Below, piece after piece: positions 24,757 to 32,954 of a stretch of 64,000 nucleotides of DNA. The translations under genes and the position numbers were made by a program. The stretch covers positions 434,001 through 498,000 of the forward strand of contig CANMFM010000004.1 of NCBI GenBank assembly GCA_947497175.1, read 5' to 3'. Under the pieces are notes generated by a model that saw nothing but the letters and a program-made list of their open reading frames with translations, was not told where the DNA came from and did no database searches. The first letter of the stretch is position 1, and every line of letters starts with the position of its first letter. This stretch comes from an uncultured Aquimarina sp. Its GTDB lineage: Bacteria > Bacteroidota > Bacteroidia > Flavobacteriales > Flavobacteriaceae.

Positions 24757-25881
24757 TCATAATACTTCTGTTTTTTTTACATATTCTCTGGGAGTATCAT
24801 TAACAAACATTTTGAACGCCCTATTAAATGTTGATTTGCTATTAAATCCAGAATCTATAGATAACGCAAGAAGTGTATGATGACGATGCTCTCCATTATG
24901 AATTTTTTCTATGAACGCTTCTACTCTATATTTATTTACATAATCATAAAAACTCATTTTATGAATATTATTAAGAAGCCAGGACATTTTGTTGGTTGAT
25001 ATCTCTAGAGTCTTTGCCAAATCTACAAGAGTAAGCTGATGATCAAGATAGATTTTTTGCCGTACCATAATCTCTTCTAATTTTTGACTAAGATCCTGAA
25101 TTTGCTTTAGATCCAAACCTTCGTGACTTTTAGATTGCGGTTTTATTTGTAGCGGCATTCTAAAAATATCAGGCTGTTTCAAACTGTAAAACCCCACTAT
25201 ATAAATAAAGGTAGGGATCAAAATCCAAATGATATTATAATTGACAAATGATAGATATGTATCCAAAACGTAATATTGAATAAATCCCACTATCCATAAG
25301 CTTAAAAAAACAGCAAAAACCCATAAAAATATTGTTAAGTATTTACGTACATCCTGAGTGTAGGATAGATTTTTCTTCTCTGCTTTAATGTAAGCCCTTA
25401 ACAACTGAAAACATCGAAACAAGAAATAAAGATTAAACACAATTCCAGATATCTCTATAATGAGAAATGGTAGTTTTAAGCGTCCTTCATGATACATTAC
25501 TAAAAACTCATAATATGAATACTGATACGTCCAGATATGATACAAGAACATCAATAAAGCAGGAACAAAGTTGACATAATGTAAGGTATACAACGCTTGT
25601 TTATTAAATAATAAACGCCTAAAATAGAGATATAGTAGCGGGCCAAATATAAAAACCAATACATCCACAAAAAGTGCTAACCTGAATGAGGCTATTTCTC
25701 TTTCTAAAATTGTGAAAAAAAATCTACCTGTTAGCATTATAGCGGCGATGATAAGAATCCATGATAAAATTCTATTTGCTAATCTGTTTCTATTTTGAAT
25801 CATTTGAATAGCTATCGCCAGAAATACTCCTTGACTAATCCCCAAAAAAACAATAAAATCAATACCTCTAAATGTCTGCAT
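24757..25881 (-). CDS. AraC-type regulator with membrane N-terminus, copy 2
   Basis: 374 residues; same architecture as the other two copies: helices from the opening GIDFIVFLGISQGVFLAIAI through about residue 245, then an AraC HTH (LTLVDLAKTLEISTNKMSWL and DSGFNSKSTFNRAFK). The recognition helix GFNSKSTFN is identical in the three paralogues, in agreement with a common DNA site. It precedes NHL copy 2 by 83 nt. Confidence 0.9.
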   Translation of the reverse strand: MQTFRGIDFIVFLGISQGVFLAIAIQMIQNRNRLANRILSWILIIAAIMLTGRFFFTILEREIASFRLALFVDVLVFIFGPLLYLYFRRLLFNKQALYTLHYVNFVPALLMFLYHIWTYQYSYYEFLVMYHEGRLKLPFLIIEISGIVFNLYFLFRCFQLLRAYIKAEKKNLSYTQDVRKYLTIFLWVFAVFLSLWIVGFIQYYVLDTYLSFVNYNIIWILIPTFIYIVGFYSLKQPDIFRMPLQIKPQSKSHEGLDLKQIQDLSQKLEEIMVRQKIYLDHQLTLVDLAKTLEISTNKMSWLLNNIHKMSFYDYVNKYRVEAFIEKIHNGEHRHHTLLALSIDSGFNSKSTFNRAFKMFVNDTPREYVKKTEVL

Positions 25882-25928
25882 AAAAATTATTCTTATTTAT
25901 GTAAATGTATAGTAATAGCACAAATAAT

Positions 25929-25952
25929 TCGACCGACTCGATATGCTCGCAC
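25929..25952 (-). promoter_or_regulatory. GTnCG-N13-GGTCGA site upstream of AraC copy 2
   Basis: Minus strand: GTGCG, 13 nt, GGTCGA; 48 nt before the ATG at 25881. Confidence 0.65.
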
Positions 25953-26001
25953 TATTAAAACTTAAAAAAATATGCACATGCAAGATATTTCGTATTGAAT
26001 C

Positions 26002-26039
26002 AGACAAGGGTTCAACGTGTACACGTTGAACCCTTGTCT
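26002..26039. repeat. 38-bp perfect palindrome
   Basis: Two 19-bp arms without spacer, starting AGACAAGGGTTCAACGTGT and continuing with its exact reverse complement. It lies between the stop of NHL copy 1 and the promoter of AraC copy 2. The position fits a terminator, but there is no T-tract on the minus strand. The absence of a loop also allows a dimer-binding site or a cruciform. Confidence 0.7.
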
Positions 26040-26083
26040 AGTTAAGTAAAGACCACTTATCTTAATACAATAAGATATAACGG

Positions 26084-27016
26084 CTATCTAAGCGAAATTT
26101 TTCTTAACGCTCCCACGCCTCCAAATTCTGAAATATATATAGCTTTTGTATACTTATCTATTGTAATCCCGTTAGGACCATTAAACGATGCTTCTGCCAC
26201 CGGGCCATCAACAACAGCCGGGGTCCCGGTACCCGCAAATTCTTCAACATTACCGTCGAGGGTAACTCTAAAGATTTTGTTCACTCCAATCCCGGTTGCA
26301 AAAACAGAGTTACCTGAAACCGTTATGTAACCAATACCAAAACCGCTAACTACAGCTTCAGGAATTGATGCAATTAAAGAAACATTTCCTTTTGGATCGA
26401 TAGACAAAATATCTGCAGTTCCAAAATTACCTACCACAAGATTTCCTTTATAGTCAAAATCAATCCCTACACCACCTGCTAATCTTGGATCAGATGCATA
26501 GACGGTTACTGTTCCATCTTGAGTAATTTTGTGAACAGTTGGAGTTCCAAAATTAGATACATATACATTATTATAGTAGTCCAAAGTTAATCCCGATGGA
26601 AAACCATCAATGGTTGCCAATACGGTTCGAGTACCATCTGCCGTAATTTTCAATACATCTCCTGTCCCGTTTCCACTACCATTGACCACATAAAAATTAC
26701 CTTGTTCATCGATTGCATTACCCAGTGGGCCGGTTAAACCTGTAATAAACTCGGTTACATCACCATTTTTGGATACTTTAAAAACTCGAGTTCCGTTTCC
26801 GCTAACCCCAACAAATCGTCCGAATTCTGATACGTATACATTTCCTTTCCGATCTACCGATACAGCATCGTTTCCTGGAAAATCTGCAACTACTGTATCT
26901 ACTAAAGGATCCCGATCAACCCCATCTCCATGGCAAGAGGTTAATACTACAGACAATCCTAAGAATGTGAAAAAAATAAGCGCTTTAATGTGATTGTTTT
27001 TTGTACGTTTTTTCAT
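26084..27016 (-). CDS. NHL/SMP-30-like beta-propeller lipoprotein, copy 1
   Basis: 310 residues. Signal peptide with lipobox LTSC (Cys28), mature start CHGDG. Repeated blade strands: DRKGNVYVSEFGRF, DEQGNFYVVNGSGN, DYYNNVYVSNFGTP, DYKGNLVVGNFGTA, and a final IYISEFGG. It is the sister of copy 2 (same blade order, same RLAGGVGIDFD-like motif). No peptide gene follows this copy; instead the 38-bp palindrome does. Controlled presumably by the site 50 nt upstream and by the AraC gene before it. Confidence 0.88.
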   Translation of the reverse strand: MKKRTKNNHIKALIFFTFLGLSVVLTSCHGDGVDRDPLVDTVVADFPGNDAVSVDRKGNVYVSEFGRFVGVSGNGTRVFKVSKNGDVTEFITGLTGPLGNAIDEQGNFYVVNGSGNGTGDVLKITADGTRTVLATIDGFPSGLTLDYYNNVYVSNFGTPTVHKITQDGTVTVYASDPRLAGGVGIDFDYKGNLVVGNFGTADILSIDPKGNVSLIASIPEAVVSGFGIGYITVSGNSVFATGIGVNKIFRVTLDGNVEEFAGTGTPAVVDGPVAEASFNGPNGITIDKYTKAIYISEFGGVGALRKISLR

Positions 27017-27065
27017 TTGTATGATTTTTAAGTTGGCTCTAAAGTATCTCTAGAGCACTTAAAAA

Positions 27066-27089
27066 TCGACCGTTTGGATGTAGTCGTAC
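27066..27089 (-). promoter_or_regulatory. GTnCG-N13-GGTCGA site upstream of NHL copy 1
   Basis: Minus strand: GTACG, 13 nt, GGTCGA followed by TTTTTA; 50 nt before the ATG at 27016. Best-conserved example together with copy 2. Confidence 0.65.
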
Positions 27090-27095
27090 TCCTTT

Positions 27096-28214
27096 TTAGG
27101 CAACTTTTAGTTTTTTGATATAATTACTAGGCGTATCCTTCATCTCTAATTTAAACGCTTTATTAAATGTAGACTTTGAATTAAAACCTGATTCTAAGGA
27201 AAGAGCAAGAATTGTATGACGATGATGCTCACCGTTTTCTATCTTTTTCAAGAATTCCTTAATCCTATAATGATTGATATAATCGTAGAAATTACTTTTT
27301 GAGATCGTATTAAGATACCAGGAAATATTGTGCGTTGACGTGTTTAATTGTTCCGAAAGATCTCTTAAGGTTAAATTAGGTTTCAAATACATTTTTTCTT
27401 CTTCGATAAGTCGTTTCATCTCTTTTTTCAGGAAAGTTATTTTGGCCTGAGGCAACCGCTGTTGCGAATCTGGTTTATTTTTTTTCAAAGAAACCCTAAA
27501 CAATTGTGGTTCTCTTAGACTATAATACCCAACTACAAAAATAAAAAGAGAAATAGCTCCCCAAACCGAATTATAGTTAACAAATCGAATCGGATAATTT
27601 AATAGCCTTGGCACTATAAAACTTATGAGCCATAGAATCAAAAAAACTCCTACAGAGATTTGAAAAAGCTTTAAAAATGAAACCAGGCTTTGTTTATAGG
27701 AGATCGCATTTTTTTCTTCTCTGATATAGGCTTGTAAGAGTTTTACATTTACTATCCAATAATAGAAATTTGATAAGATCCCTGCTCCTTCCATGATTAA
27801 AAAAGGAACCTTAAAAAAACGGACAGAAAGCTTTTCAGAGAATTCTTCAACTCCAAGAGATAAAATATAAATAGAAAATAAAACATGAATACTAACAGGA
27901 ATGTAATGAAACCAAGAGAGTTTATAATTGGTATGTTCAGAAAATGCTAACCTTCTAAAATACATATAACATAGTGGTCCAAATAAAAATATAATAGCAT
28001 CGATAAGTATGGTCCATTGAAACAGGCGTAGGGTCAGAAACTTGAAAAAAATCATTCTTCCTAAAAGCATTACAACCGCTAGGACCAATATAATCGAAAG
28101 CAATGCATTAGCAGATTTGTTTTTATTCTTAATAAACTGAATGGTAACGGCCAGAAACAAGCCCTGGCTTATTCCTAAAAAAAGCAAAAAATCAATTATT
28201 TCTAAAGACTGCAT
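27096..28214 (-). CDS. AraC-type regulator with membrane N-terminus, copy 1
   Basis: 372 residues; membrane helices over about 1-240 (opening IDFLLFLGISQGLFLAVTIQ), AraC HTH at the C-terminus (LTLRDLSEQLNTSTHNISWY and ESGFNSKSTFNKAFK). Unlike copies 2 and 3, its start lies only 21 nt after the yraN stop and it lacks a clear copy of the 24-bp site; a degenerate TCGAGA...TGTAC with wrong spacing lies at 28258 inside yraN. It may be read from the upstream yraN promoter. Confidence 0.9.
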   Translation of the reverse strand: MQSLEIIDFLLFLGISQGLFLAVTIQFIKNKNKSANALLSIILVLAVVMLLGRMIFFKFLTLRLFQWTILIDAIIFLFGPLCYMYFRRLAFSEHTNYKLSWFHYIPVSIHVLFSIYILSLGVEEFSEKLSVRFFKVPFLIMEGAGILSNFYYWIVNVKLLQAYIREEKNAISYKQSLVSFLKLFQISVGVFLILWLISFIVPRLLNYPIRFVNYNSVWGAISLFIFVVGYYSLREPQLFRVSLKKNKPDSQQRLPQAKITFLKKEMKRLIEEEKMYLKPNLTLRDLSEQLNTSTHNISWYLNTISKSNFYDYINHYRIKEFLKKIENGEHHRHTILALSLESGFNSKSTFNKAFKLEMKDTPSNYIKKLKVA

Positions 28215-28235
28215 CAGACAATTGTTATTTTTTGA

Positions 28236-28595
28236 TTAAAAATGATAAAATGCATCCTCGAGATGTTCAATTGCTGTACCTTGTTTATTTTCTATAATAG
28301 CAACAATATCAAATCGTACCTCTGTATCAAGGTCGGCATCAGTTACATAATGATCAATGGCTTTGACCATTGATTGTATTTGCTTAGGTTTTACAAACTC
28401 CTGTGGATCACCAAAATCTGGTGTACTGCGCGTTTTAACCTCGACAACTACAATAGTATCTTTTGTTCTGGCAATGATATCAATTTCAGACTTCAAATAT
28501 CTATAGTTTTTTTCTAAAATCTCACATCCTTTCTTGAGCAGAAAATCAACGGCTAATGTTTCTCCTTTTTTTCCTAAAGTATTATGGTCTGCCAT
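28236..28595 (-). CDS. yraN: YraN family (UPF0102) nuclease-fold protein
   Basis: 119 residues, the usual size. GKKGETLAVDFLLKKGCEIL then NYRYLKSEIDIIARTKDTIV and VVEVKTR contain the E..A, E-x-D and E-V-K residues of the restriction-endonuclease-like fold of this family. The cellular role is not settled. It lies 2 nt after the LD-carboxypeptidase gene on the same strand, so they form an operon. Confidence 0.93.
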   Translation of the reverse strand: MADHNTLGKKGETLAVDFLLKKGCEILEKNYRYLKSEIDIIARTKDTIVVVEVKTRSTPDFGDPQEFVKPKQIQSMVKAIDHYVTDADLDTEVRFDIVAIIENKQGTAIEHLEDAFYHF

Positions 28596-28597
28596 GA

Positions 28598-29494
28598 TTA
28601 TAGGTATTTCAATTTAACCTCATTTTTGGTGATCTGTAATGATGCTTGTGCTCCAAAAATAAGGGTTTGGTTATCTTCTATGTGCCCCATTGGAAATTTA
28701 AATACAACCGGAAATCCATATTCCTTCACAATATCTAAAATAATCTGTTTTGGTTTTTTACCAAAAGGGATATTATTATCATGCATCTTGGTCATGCCGC
28801 CAACAATTAATCCAGAGAGTCCCTCAAAATATCGGTTTCTTTTTAAATTTTGAAGCATTCTATCGATATGATAAAGATATTCATCTAAATCTTCAATACA
28901 TAAAATTTTACCCGATGTATTCAAAGATGAACCAGAACCACACATAGAGTAGAGCATAGATAAATTTCCACCTATAAGTTGCCCTGTGCAGATGCCGGGA
29001 ATATTTTTTTTAGATGGTGAAACAGTATAGGTTATATTTCTTCCAAAAATCGCATCTCTAAGAGTATCTATTGATTCTCTGGTTCCTTTATGAATATCTA
29101 CAGGCATAGGAGCATGTAATGAACAAAATCCCAAATTGTGAAGATGAGAATGTAACACGGTAATATCTGAGTAGCCTATGATCCATTTAGGATGTTTGCG
29201 AAATTGAGAAAAATCAATATCATCAATAATTCTTACTGTACCATATCCTCCTCTGGCACACCATATGGCTTTAATTTCCTGATCATCTAGCATCTTCTGA
29301 AAATCAGATCTTCGCTCCTCATCGGTACCCGCAAATTGATGATTAGTTAATCCTATCGTTGCACCCACAACAGGGACTAATTTCCATTGTTTCAGAATAT
29401 ATAAAGCGTCTTCGATCTCTTTGATGTCAATCTTTCTAGCAGTAGAAACAATTGCGATTTTATCTCCTTCTTTAATAAAATCAGGCTTCAACAT
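28598..29494 (-). CDS. ldcA: LD-carboxypeptidase (peptidase S66)
   Basis: 298 residues. The Ser-Glu-His triad of family S66 is visible: Ser109 in IIGYSDIT, Glu201 in LCIEDLDEY, His271 in FPMGHIEDN. The GGYG segment (82-85) is also typical. LD-carboxypeptidase removes the terminal D-Ala from cytosolic murein tetrapeptides during cell-wall recycling; no signal peptide is seen, as expected. First gene of an operon with yraN; possibly extended into AraC copy 1. Confidence 0.93.
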   Translation of the reverse strand: MLKPDFIKEGDKIAIVSTARKIDIKEIEDALYILKQWKLVPVVGATIGLTNHQFAGTDEERRSDFQKMLDDQEIKAIWCARGGYGTVRIIDDIDFSQFRKHPKWIIGYSDITVLHSHLHNLGFCSLHAPMPVDIHKGTRESIDTLRDAIFGRNITYTVSPSKKNIPGICTGQLIGGNLSMLYSMCGSGSSLNTSGKILCIEDLDEYLYHIDRMLQNLKRNRYFEGLSGLIVGGMTKMHDNNIPFGKKPKQIILDIVKEYGFPVVFKFPMGHIEDNQTLIFGAQASLQITKNEVKLKYL

Positions 29495-29664
29495 TTAATT
29501 TACTTTTTTTATTTTAAATATCTGTCAAATAGAATTGAGCTTTTTAAAAAGATATTCATTTTTTGATTCTAATAAATATTCTTTTAACAGCTTCATTTCT
29601 TAAAATTTCAAATTAATGATACTAATTAACAAAGACTTTCGTTATAATCTATTATATTGTACTA

Positions 29665-29672
29665 TAAATTTG
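29665..29672 (+). promoter_or_regulatory. -7 box for the DUF1800/DUF1501 pair
   Basis: TAAATTTG at 29665-29672, consistent with TAnnTTTG, 33 nt before the ATG at 29706. The -33 element is unclear. The remainder of 29495-29705 shows nothing else. Confidence 0.45.
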
Positions 29673-29705
29673 TCCCTCAAACCCCTACTATTAAACTAAA
29701 ATGCT

Positions 29706-31223
29706 ATGATTTCTGATACTACATGTAATCTGGATTCTCTCGATGAATATATCCCCACCGCAGAAAATCCTTGGAATGTCACCAAGATAAACCATTTATA
29801 TCGTCGTATAGGTTTTGGGGCTTCAAAAGCCGAAGTTGTTGCTGCTTTGTCTCAAAATCCGGGAGCATTAGTTGATGCACTAATTGACGAAGCAATTGCT
29901 TTAAACACCACACCGCCACTCCCCTGGAGTATGTGGAATAGAGACCAGTTTGAAGCTGCAGAAGATGCCAACCCCGACAATGATCTAAATTTTTATCGAC
30001 AAGAAGGAAAAAATCAAATGATTGGTGATTTAATTCAAAACAAGGTAAGAGAACGTCTTACTTTATTTTGGAGCAACCATTTTGTTACTGAAGATGACAC
30101 ATACCGAAGCCCTGCTTATCAACTACAATACTATAGTTTGCTACAAATGCATGCCATAGGAAACTTTAGAGATTTTGTATATGATATTGGGATTTCAAAT
30201 GCTATGCTGGTCTACCTTAATGGTGATGAAAACGTACGAGACAGACCTAACGAAAACTATGCTCGAGAATTATACGAACTCTTTACATTGGGTGTAGATA
30301 ATGCCTATACCGAAGATGATATCCAGGAAACTGCCAAAGGCCTTACCGGTTATGTAGACACCAATGGTATTGCATGGGGAGATATCCTTTTTGATCCAAG
30401 CGAGTTTAGCAACGAAACAAAAACCATTTTTGGTCAAACCGGAAACTGGACCTATGATGATGTGATCAATATCTTGTTTCAGCAAAGAACAACACAGGTA
30501 GCTACATTTATTTGCTCTAAATTATATGCGTATTTTGTAAGTCCAACATGTAGCGAAGCTATTGTGACACAGATGGCACAAACCTTTATCAATAATAATT
30601 TTGACATCGCACCCGTACTTCGCCAATTATTTAAAAGTGAGCACTTTTTTAATACCGAAGCCATAGGTGCCATTATTAAAAGTCCTTGTGATCTTTTGAT
30701 CTGTTTTTATAACGAACTTGGATTTACATTCGACGCTTCTATAGACCCCAATGATTTTATTCGGGGTACGGTTCGAATCTTAGGACAAGATGTATTAAAC
30801 CCGATAGATGTTGAGGGTTGGCAAGGTGACGAAGACTGGATCAGTCCGGATTTACTAATTGGTAGATGGGAAAGTGCACGTTTTATTGTTAACCAAGCCT
30901 TTCAGAACAACCAACAACAGTTCAGAGATTTTGTTGTAGGATTACCCATTGGTACTGCTGCCGACGGAACCCTGCAACCAACTTTAAGTGGCCCCGAAGT
31001 AGAAATTGTGGTTAGAGCAATTGTCAATTACTTCTTCCCTAGAGGTATTGAAGATGATGTAATTTTCAATGAAATTTTAGGTGTATTTAAGGAGATTTTT
31101 CCTCCTACGTATTACGAAATTGGTGGGAGCCCAACTTGGGATCTCGGTTTTAACGAGGTTGCAGACCAGTTTGCAGCCCTATTAGATTATATTGTAGACA
31201 TCCCCGAATTTCAACTTAAATAA
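29706..31223 (+). CDS. DUF1800 family protein
   Basis: 505 residues. The beginning INHLYRRIGFGASKAEV (about 28-44) and the middle RENYARELYELFTLGVDN-type motif (here NENYARELYELFTLG, about 182-196) are typical of DUF1800, as is DVEGWQGDEDWISP near 375. No N-terminal signal peptide is seen. These proteins nearly always stand next to a DUF1501 gene, as here (6-nt gap). The biochemical role is unknown. Confidence 0.9.
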   Translation: MISDTTCNLDSLDEYIPTAENPWNVTKINHLYRRIGFGASKAEVVAALSQNPGALVDALIDEAIALNTTPPLPWSMWNRDQFEAAEDANPDNDLNFYRQEGKNQMIGDLIQNKVRERLTLFWSNHFVTEDDTYRSPAYQLQYYSLLQMHAIGNFRDFVYDIGISNAMLVYLNGDENVRDRPNENYARELYELFTLGVDNAYTEDDIQETAKGLTGYVDTNGIAWGDILFDPSEFSNETKTIFGQTGNWTYDDVINILFQQRTTQVATFICSKLYAYFVSPTCSEAIVTQMAQTFINNNFDIAPVLRQLFKSEHFFNTEAIGAIIKSPCDLLICFYNELGFTFDASIDPNDFIRGTVRILGQDVLNPIDVEGWQGDEDWISPDLLIGRWESARFIVNQAFQNNQQQFRDFVVGLPIGTAADGTLQPTLSGPEVEIVVRAIVNYFFPRGIEDDVIFNEILGVFKEIFPPTYYEIGGSPTWDLGFNEVADQFAALLDYIVDIPEFQLK

Positions 31224-31229
31224 ACTGCT

Positions 31230-32852
31230 ATGTGCGAAACAAATCACAATAAAAATATACATGTAGACAAGAACAGTTCTTGTAATACTGACGATCATAA
31301 AAAATGGAACAGAAGATCTTTTCTACAAGCTCTTGGGCTTGCAGGCGGGGGATCAATGATGCTTGCCAACACACCTCTTTCTGTATCTAGAGCTTCACCC
31401 CTATCCTTGGCACTAAGTCAGGCAGAAAATGATAATATTTTAATCATTTGTAGATTGCAAGGTGGTAATGATGGATTTAATACCATTATCCCCGTATATG
31501 ATTATGATGTATATGCTAATGCCAGACCTCTAATACGAATCCCGCCTAGTGAGTTTATCACACTGGATGATAATTTTTCTATGCCCAAACCCATGAATAA
31601 ACTCGAAAGCGTTTGGGGTGATGGTCAAATGCGCGTAGTGCACGGTGTAGGATATGAAGATTCTTCGCTATCTCATTTTAAAGGATCAGACATTTATGCC
31701 AATACGAACCTGGAAGAAGATGATCGCACTGGTTTTATGGGAAGATATTTTCAGGAGCTTTATCCTGATTATTTCTTTAACCCACCAGCAAGTCCACCCT
31801 CAATTCAGATCGGAAGTATTGGGAATTTAATATTTAAAGGACCTCAAAATGATTTTTCTTTTGCAGTTTCTGACCCTAGAAGGCTCCTGCAGATTATAGA
31901 AAATGAAACTTTTTACAACCTCGATGGATTAGAAAATTGCACGTATGATGATAAGGTTAGATATCTGAGAGAAGCCACAAATACAACCTTTAATTATGCC
32001 GATGTAATCAGTGCTGCCTATGATAGATCAGGGCCTAATGATTTTGCAGGATATCTTGACGATAGCTTAGGAAGACAGTTTAGTATTATTTCGAGATTGA
32101 TTAAAGGAAACTTAGGAACAAAGGTATACCTGGTCACCTTAGGTGGCTTTGACACACACAACAATCAACCCCAAAGACATCAGCAGCTTTTAAACTCTTT
32201 TTCTGAGGCTGTAAGCACATTCTATAAAGACCTTACCGCTGCTGGGTGGGATGATAAAGTGCTTACAATGACGATTTCAGAATTTGGTAGACGTTTTAGA
32301 GAAAATGGTTCTTTAGGTACCGATCACGGTACGGCAGCACCTACCATGTTTTTTGGGTCTGCCCTTAATGGTAATGGTTTTGTTGGAGAACATCCTGATC
32401 TAAATGATTTAACCAGAGGTGGAAATGTAACCAATACCATGGATTTTAGACAAGTGTATGCCACCGTTATGAAAGATTGGCTTTGTATTGATCAAGGCTT
32501 GGTAGGAAGAGCGTTATTAGGATCCGACTTTGAATCTCTTGATTTAGGGTTTAATTGTAGTGGTTCGAGTTTTACTCCTCCCGATGGGGCAGGAATCTCA
32601 CATATCCCTTCGTATAGCGATAATCAAACCTTTCTTAATATTGTCACTCCGCAGACCACACATATAGATGTCTCGTTGTATAATGTAATTGGTCAAAAAG
32701 TAGCTACTTTGGCTAATGAAATGCTTATGGAAGGCGTGGATTTTGTGATCAATGTAAAGGAAGCTGCCAAAACACGATTAAGCACAGGGCCCTATGTTTA
32801 TCAAATTCAGACGAATAATGGTAATTATAGTAAGTCAATTATAATTTCATAA
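31230..32852 (+). CDS. DUF1501 family protein with Tat-like signal and T9SS sorting domain
   Basis: 540 residues. WNRRSFLQALGLAGGGSMML has a twin-arginine-like signal (Arg28-Arg29). The DUF1501 core is of the alkaline-phosphatase/sulfatase-like type: ILIICRLQGGNDGFNTIIP at the start and STLGTDHGTAAP-like (here GSLGTDHGTAAP) near 360. The C-terminus (about 460-540) is a T9SS type A domain: VSLYNVIGQKVATL, then GPYVYQIQTNNGNYSKSIII. This predicts passage through the inner membrane and then secretion or surface attachment by type IX. Same operon as the DUF1800 gene. Confidence 0.9.
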   Translation: MCETNHNKNIHVDKNSSCNTDDHKKWNRRSFLQALGLAGGGSMMLANTPLSVSRASPLSLALSQAENDNILIICRLQGGNDGFNTIIPVYDYDVYANARPLIRIPPSEFITLDDNFSMPKPMNKLESVWGDGQMRVVHGVGYEDSSLSHFKGSDIYANTNLEEDDRTGFMGRYFQELYPDYFFNPPASPPSIQIGSIGNLIFKGPQNDFSFAVSDPRRLLQIIENETFYNLDGLENCTYDDKVRYLREATNTTFNYADVISAAYDRSGPNDFAGYLDDSLGRQFSIISRLIKGNLGTKVYLVTLGGFDTHNNQPQRHQQLLNSFSEAVSTFYKDLTAAGWDDKVLTMTISEFGRRFRENGSLGTDHGTAAPTMFFGSALNGNGFVGEHPDLNDLTRGGNVTNTMDFRQVYATVMKDWLCIDQGLVGRALLGSDFESLDLGFNCSGSSFTPPDGAGISHIPSYSDNQTFLNIVTPQTTHIDVSLYNVIGQKVATLANEMLMEGVDFVINVKEAAKTRLSTGPYVYQIQTNNGNYSKSIIIS

Positions 32853-32867
32853 AACAAGTATATATAA

Positions 32868-32912
32868 CCGCTGCAATCATTCAAAATAATTGGATCTGCA
32901 GCGGCTATTTTT
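32868..32912 (+). terminator. Terminator after the DUF1501 gene
   Basis: CCGCTGCA (32868-32875) and TGCAGCGG (32897-32904) form an 8-bp perfect stem followed by CTATTTTTT. Confidence 0.65.
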
Positions 32913-32927
32913 TGATGCTCTTTTTAT

Positions 32928-32935
32928 TACCTTTG
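32928..32935 (+). promoter_or_regulatory. -7 box of metG
   Basis: TACCTTTG, matching TAnnTTTG, 19 nt before the ATG at 32955. No good -33 partner at the usual distance. Confidence 0.5.
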
Positions 32936-32954
32936 TGCCTTATTTTTAAGCATT

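Noticed and set aside
28258..28280. Possible sixth operator (TCGAGA...TGTAC) upstream of AraC copy 1
   Set aside because: Half-sites are degenerate and the spacing is two bases short; it lies inside the yraN coding region. The distance to the start is right (44 nt), so it is only noted.
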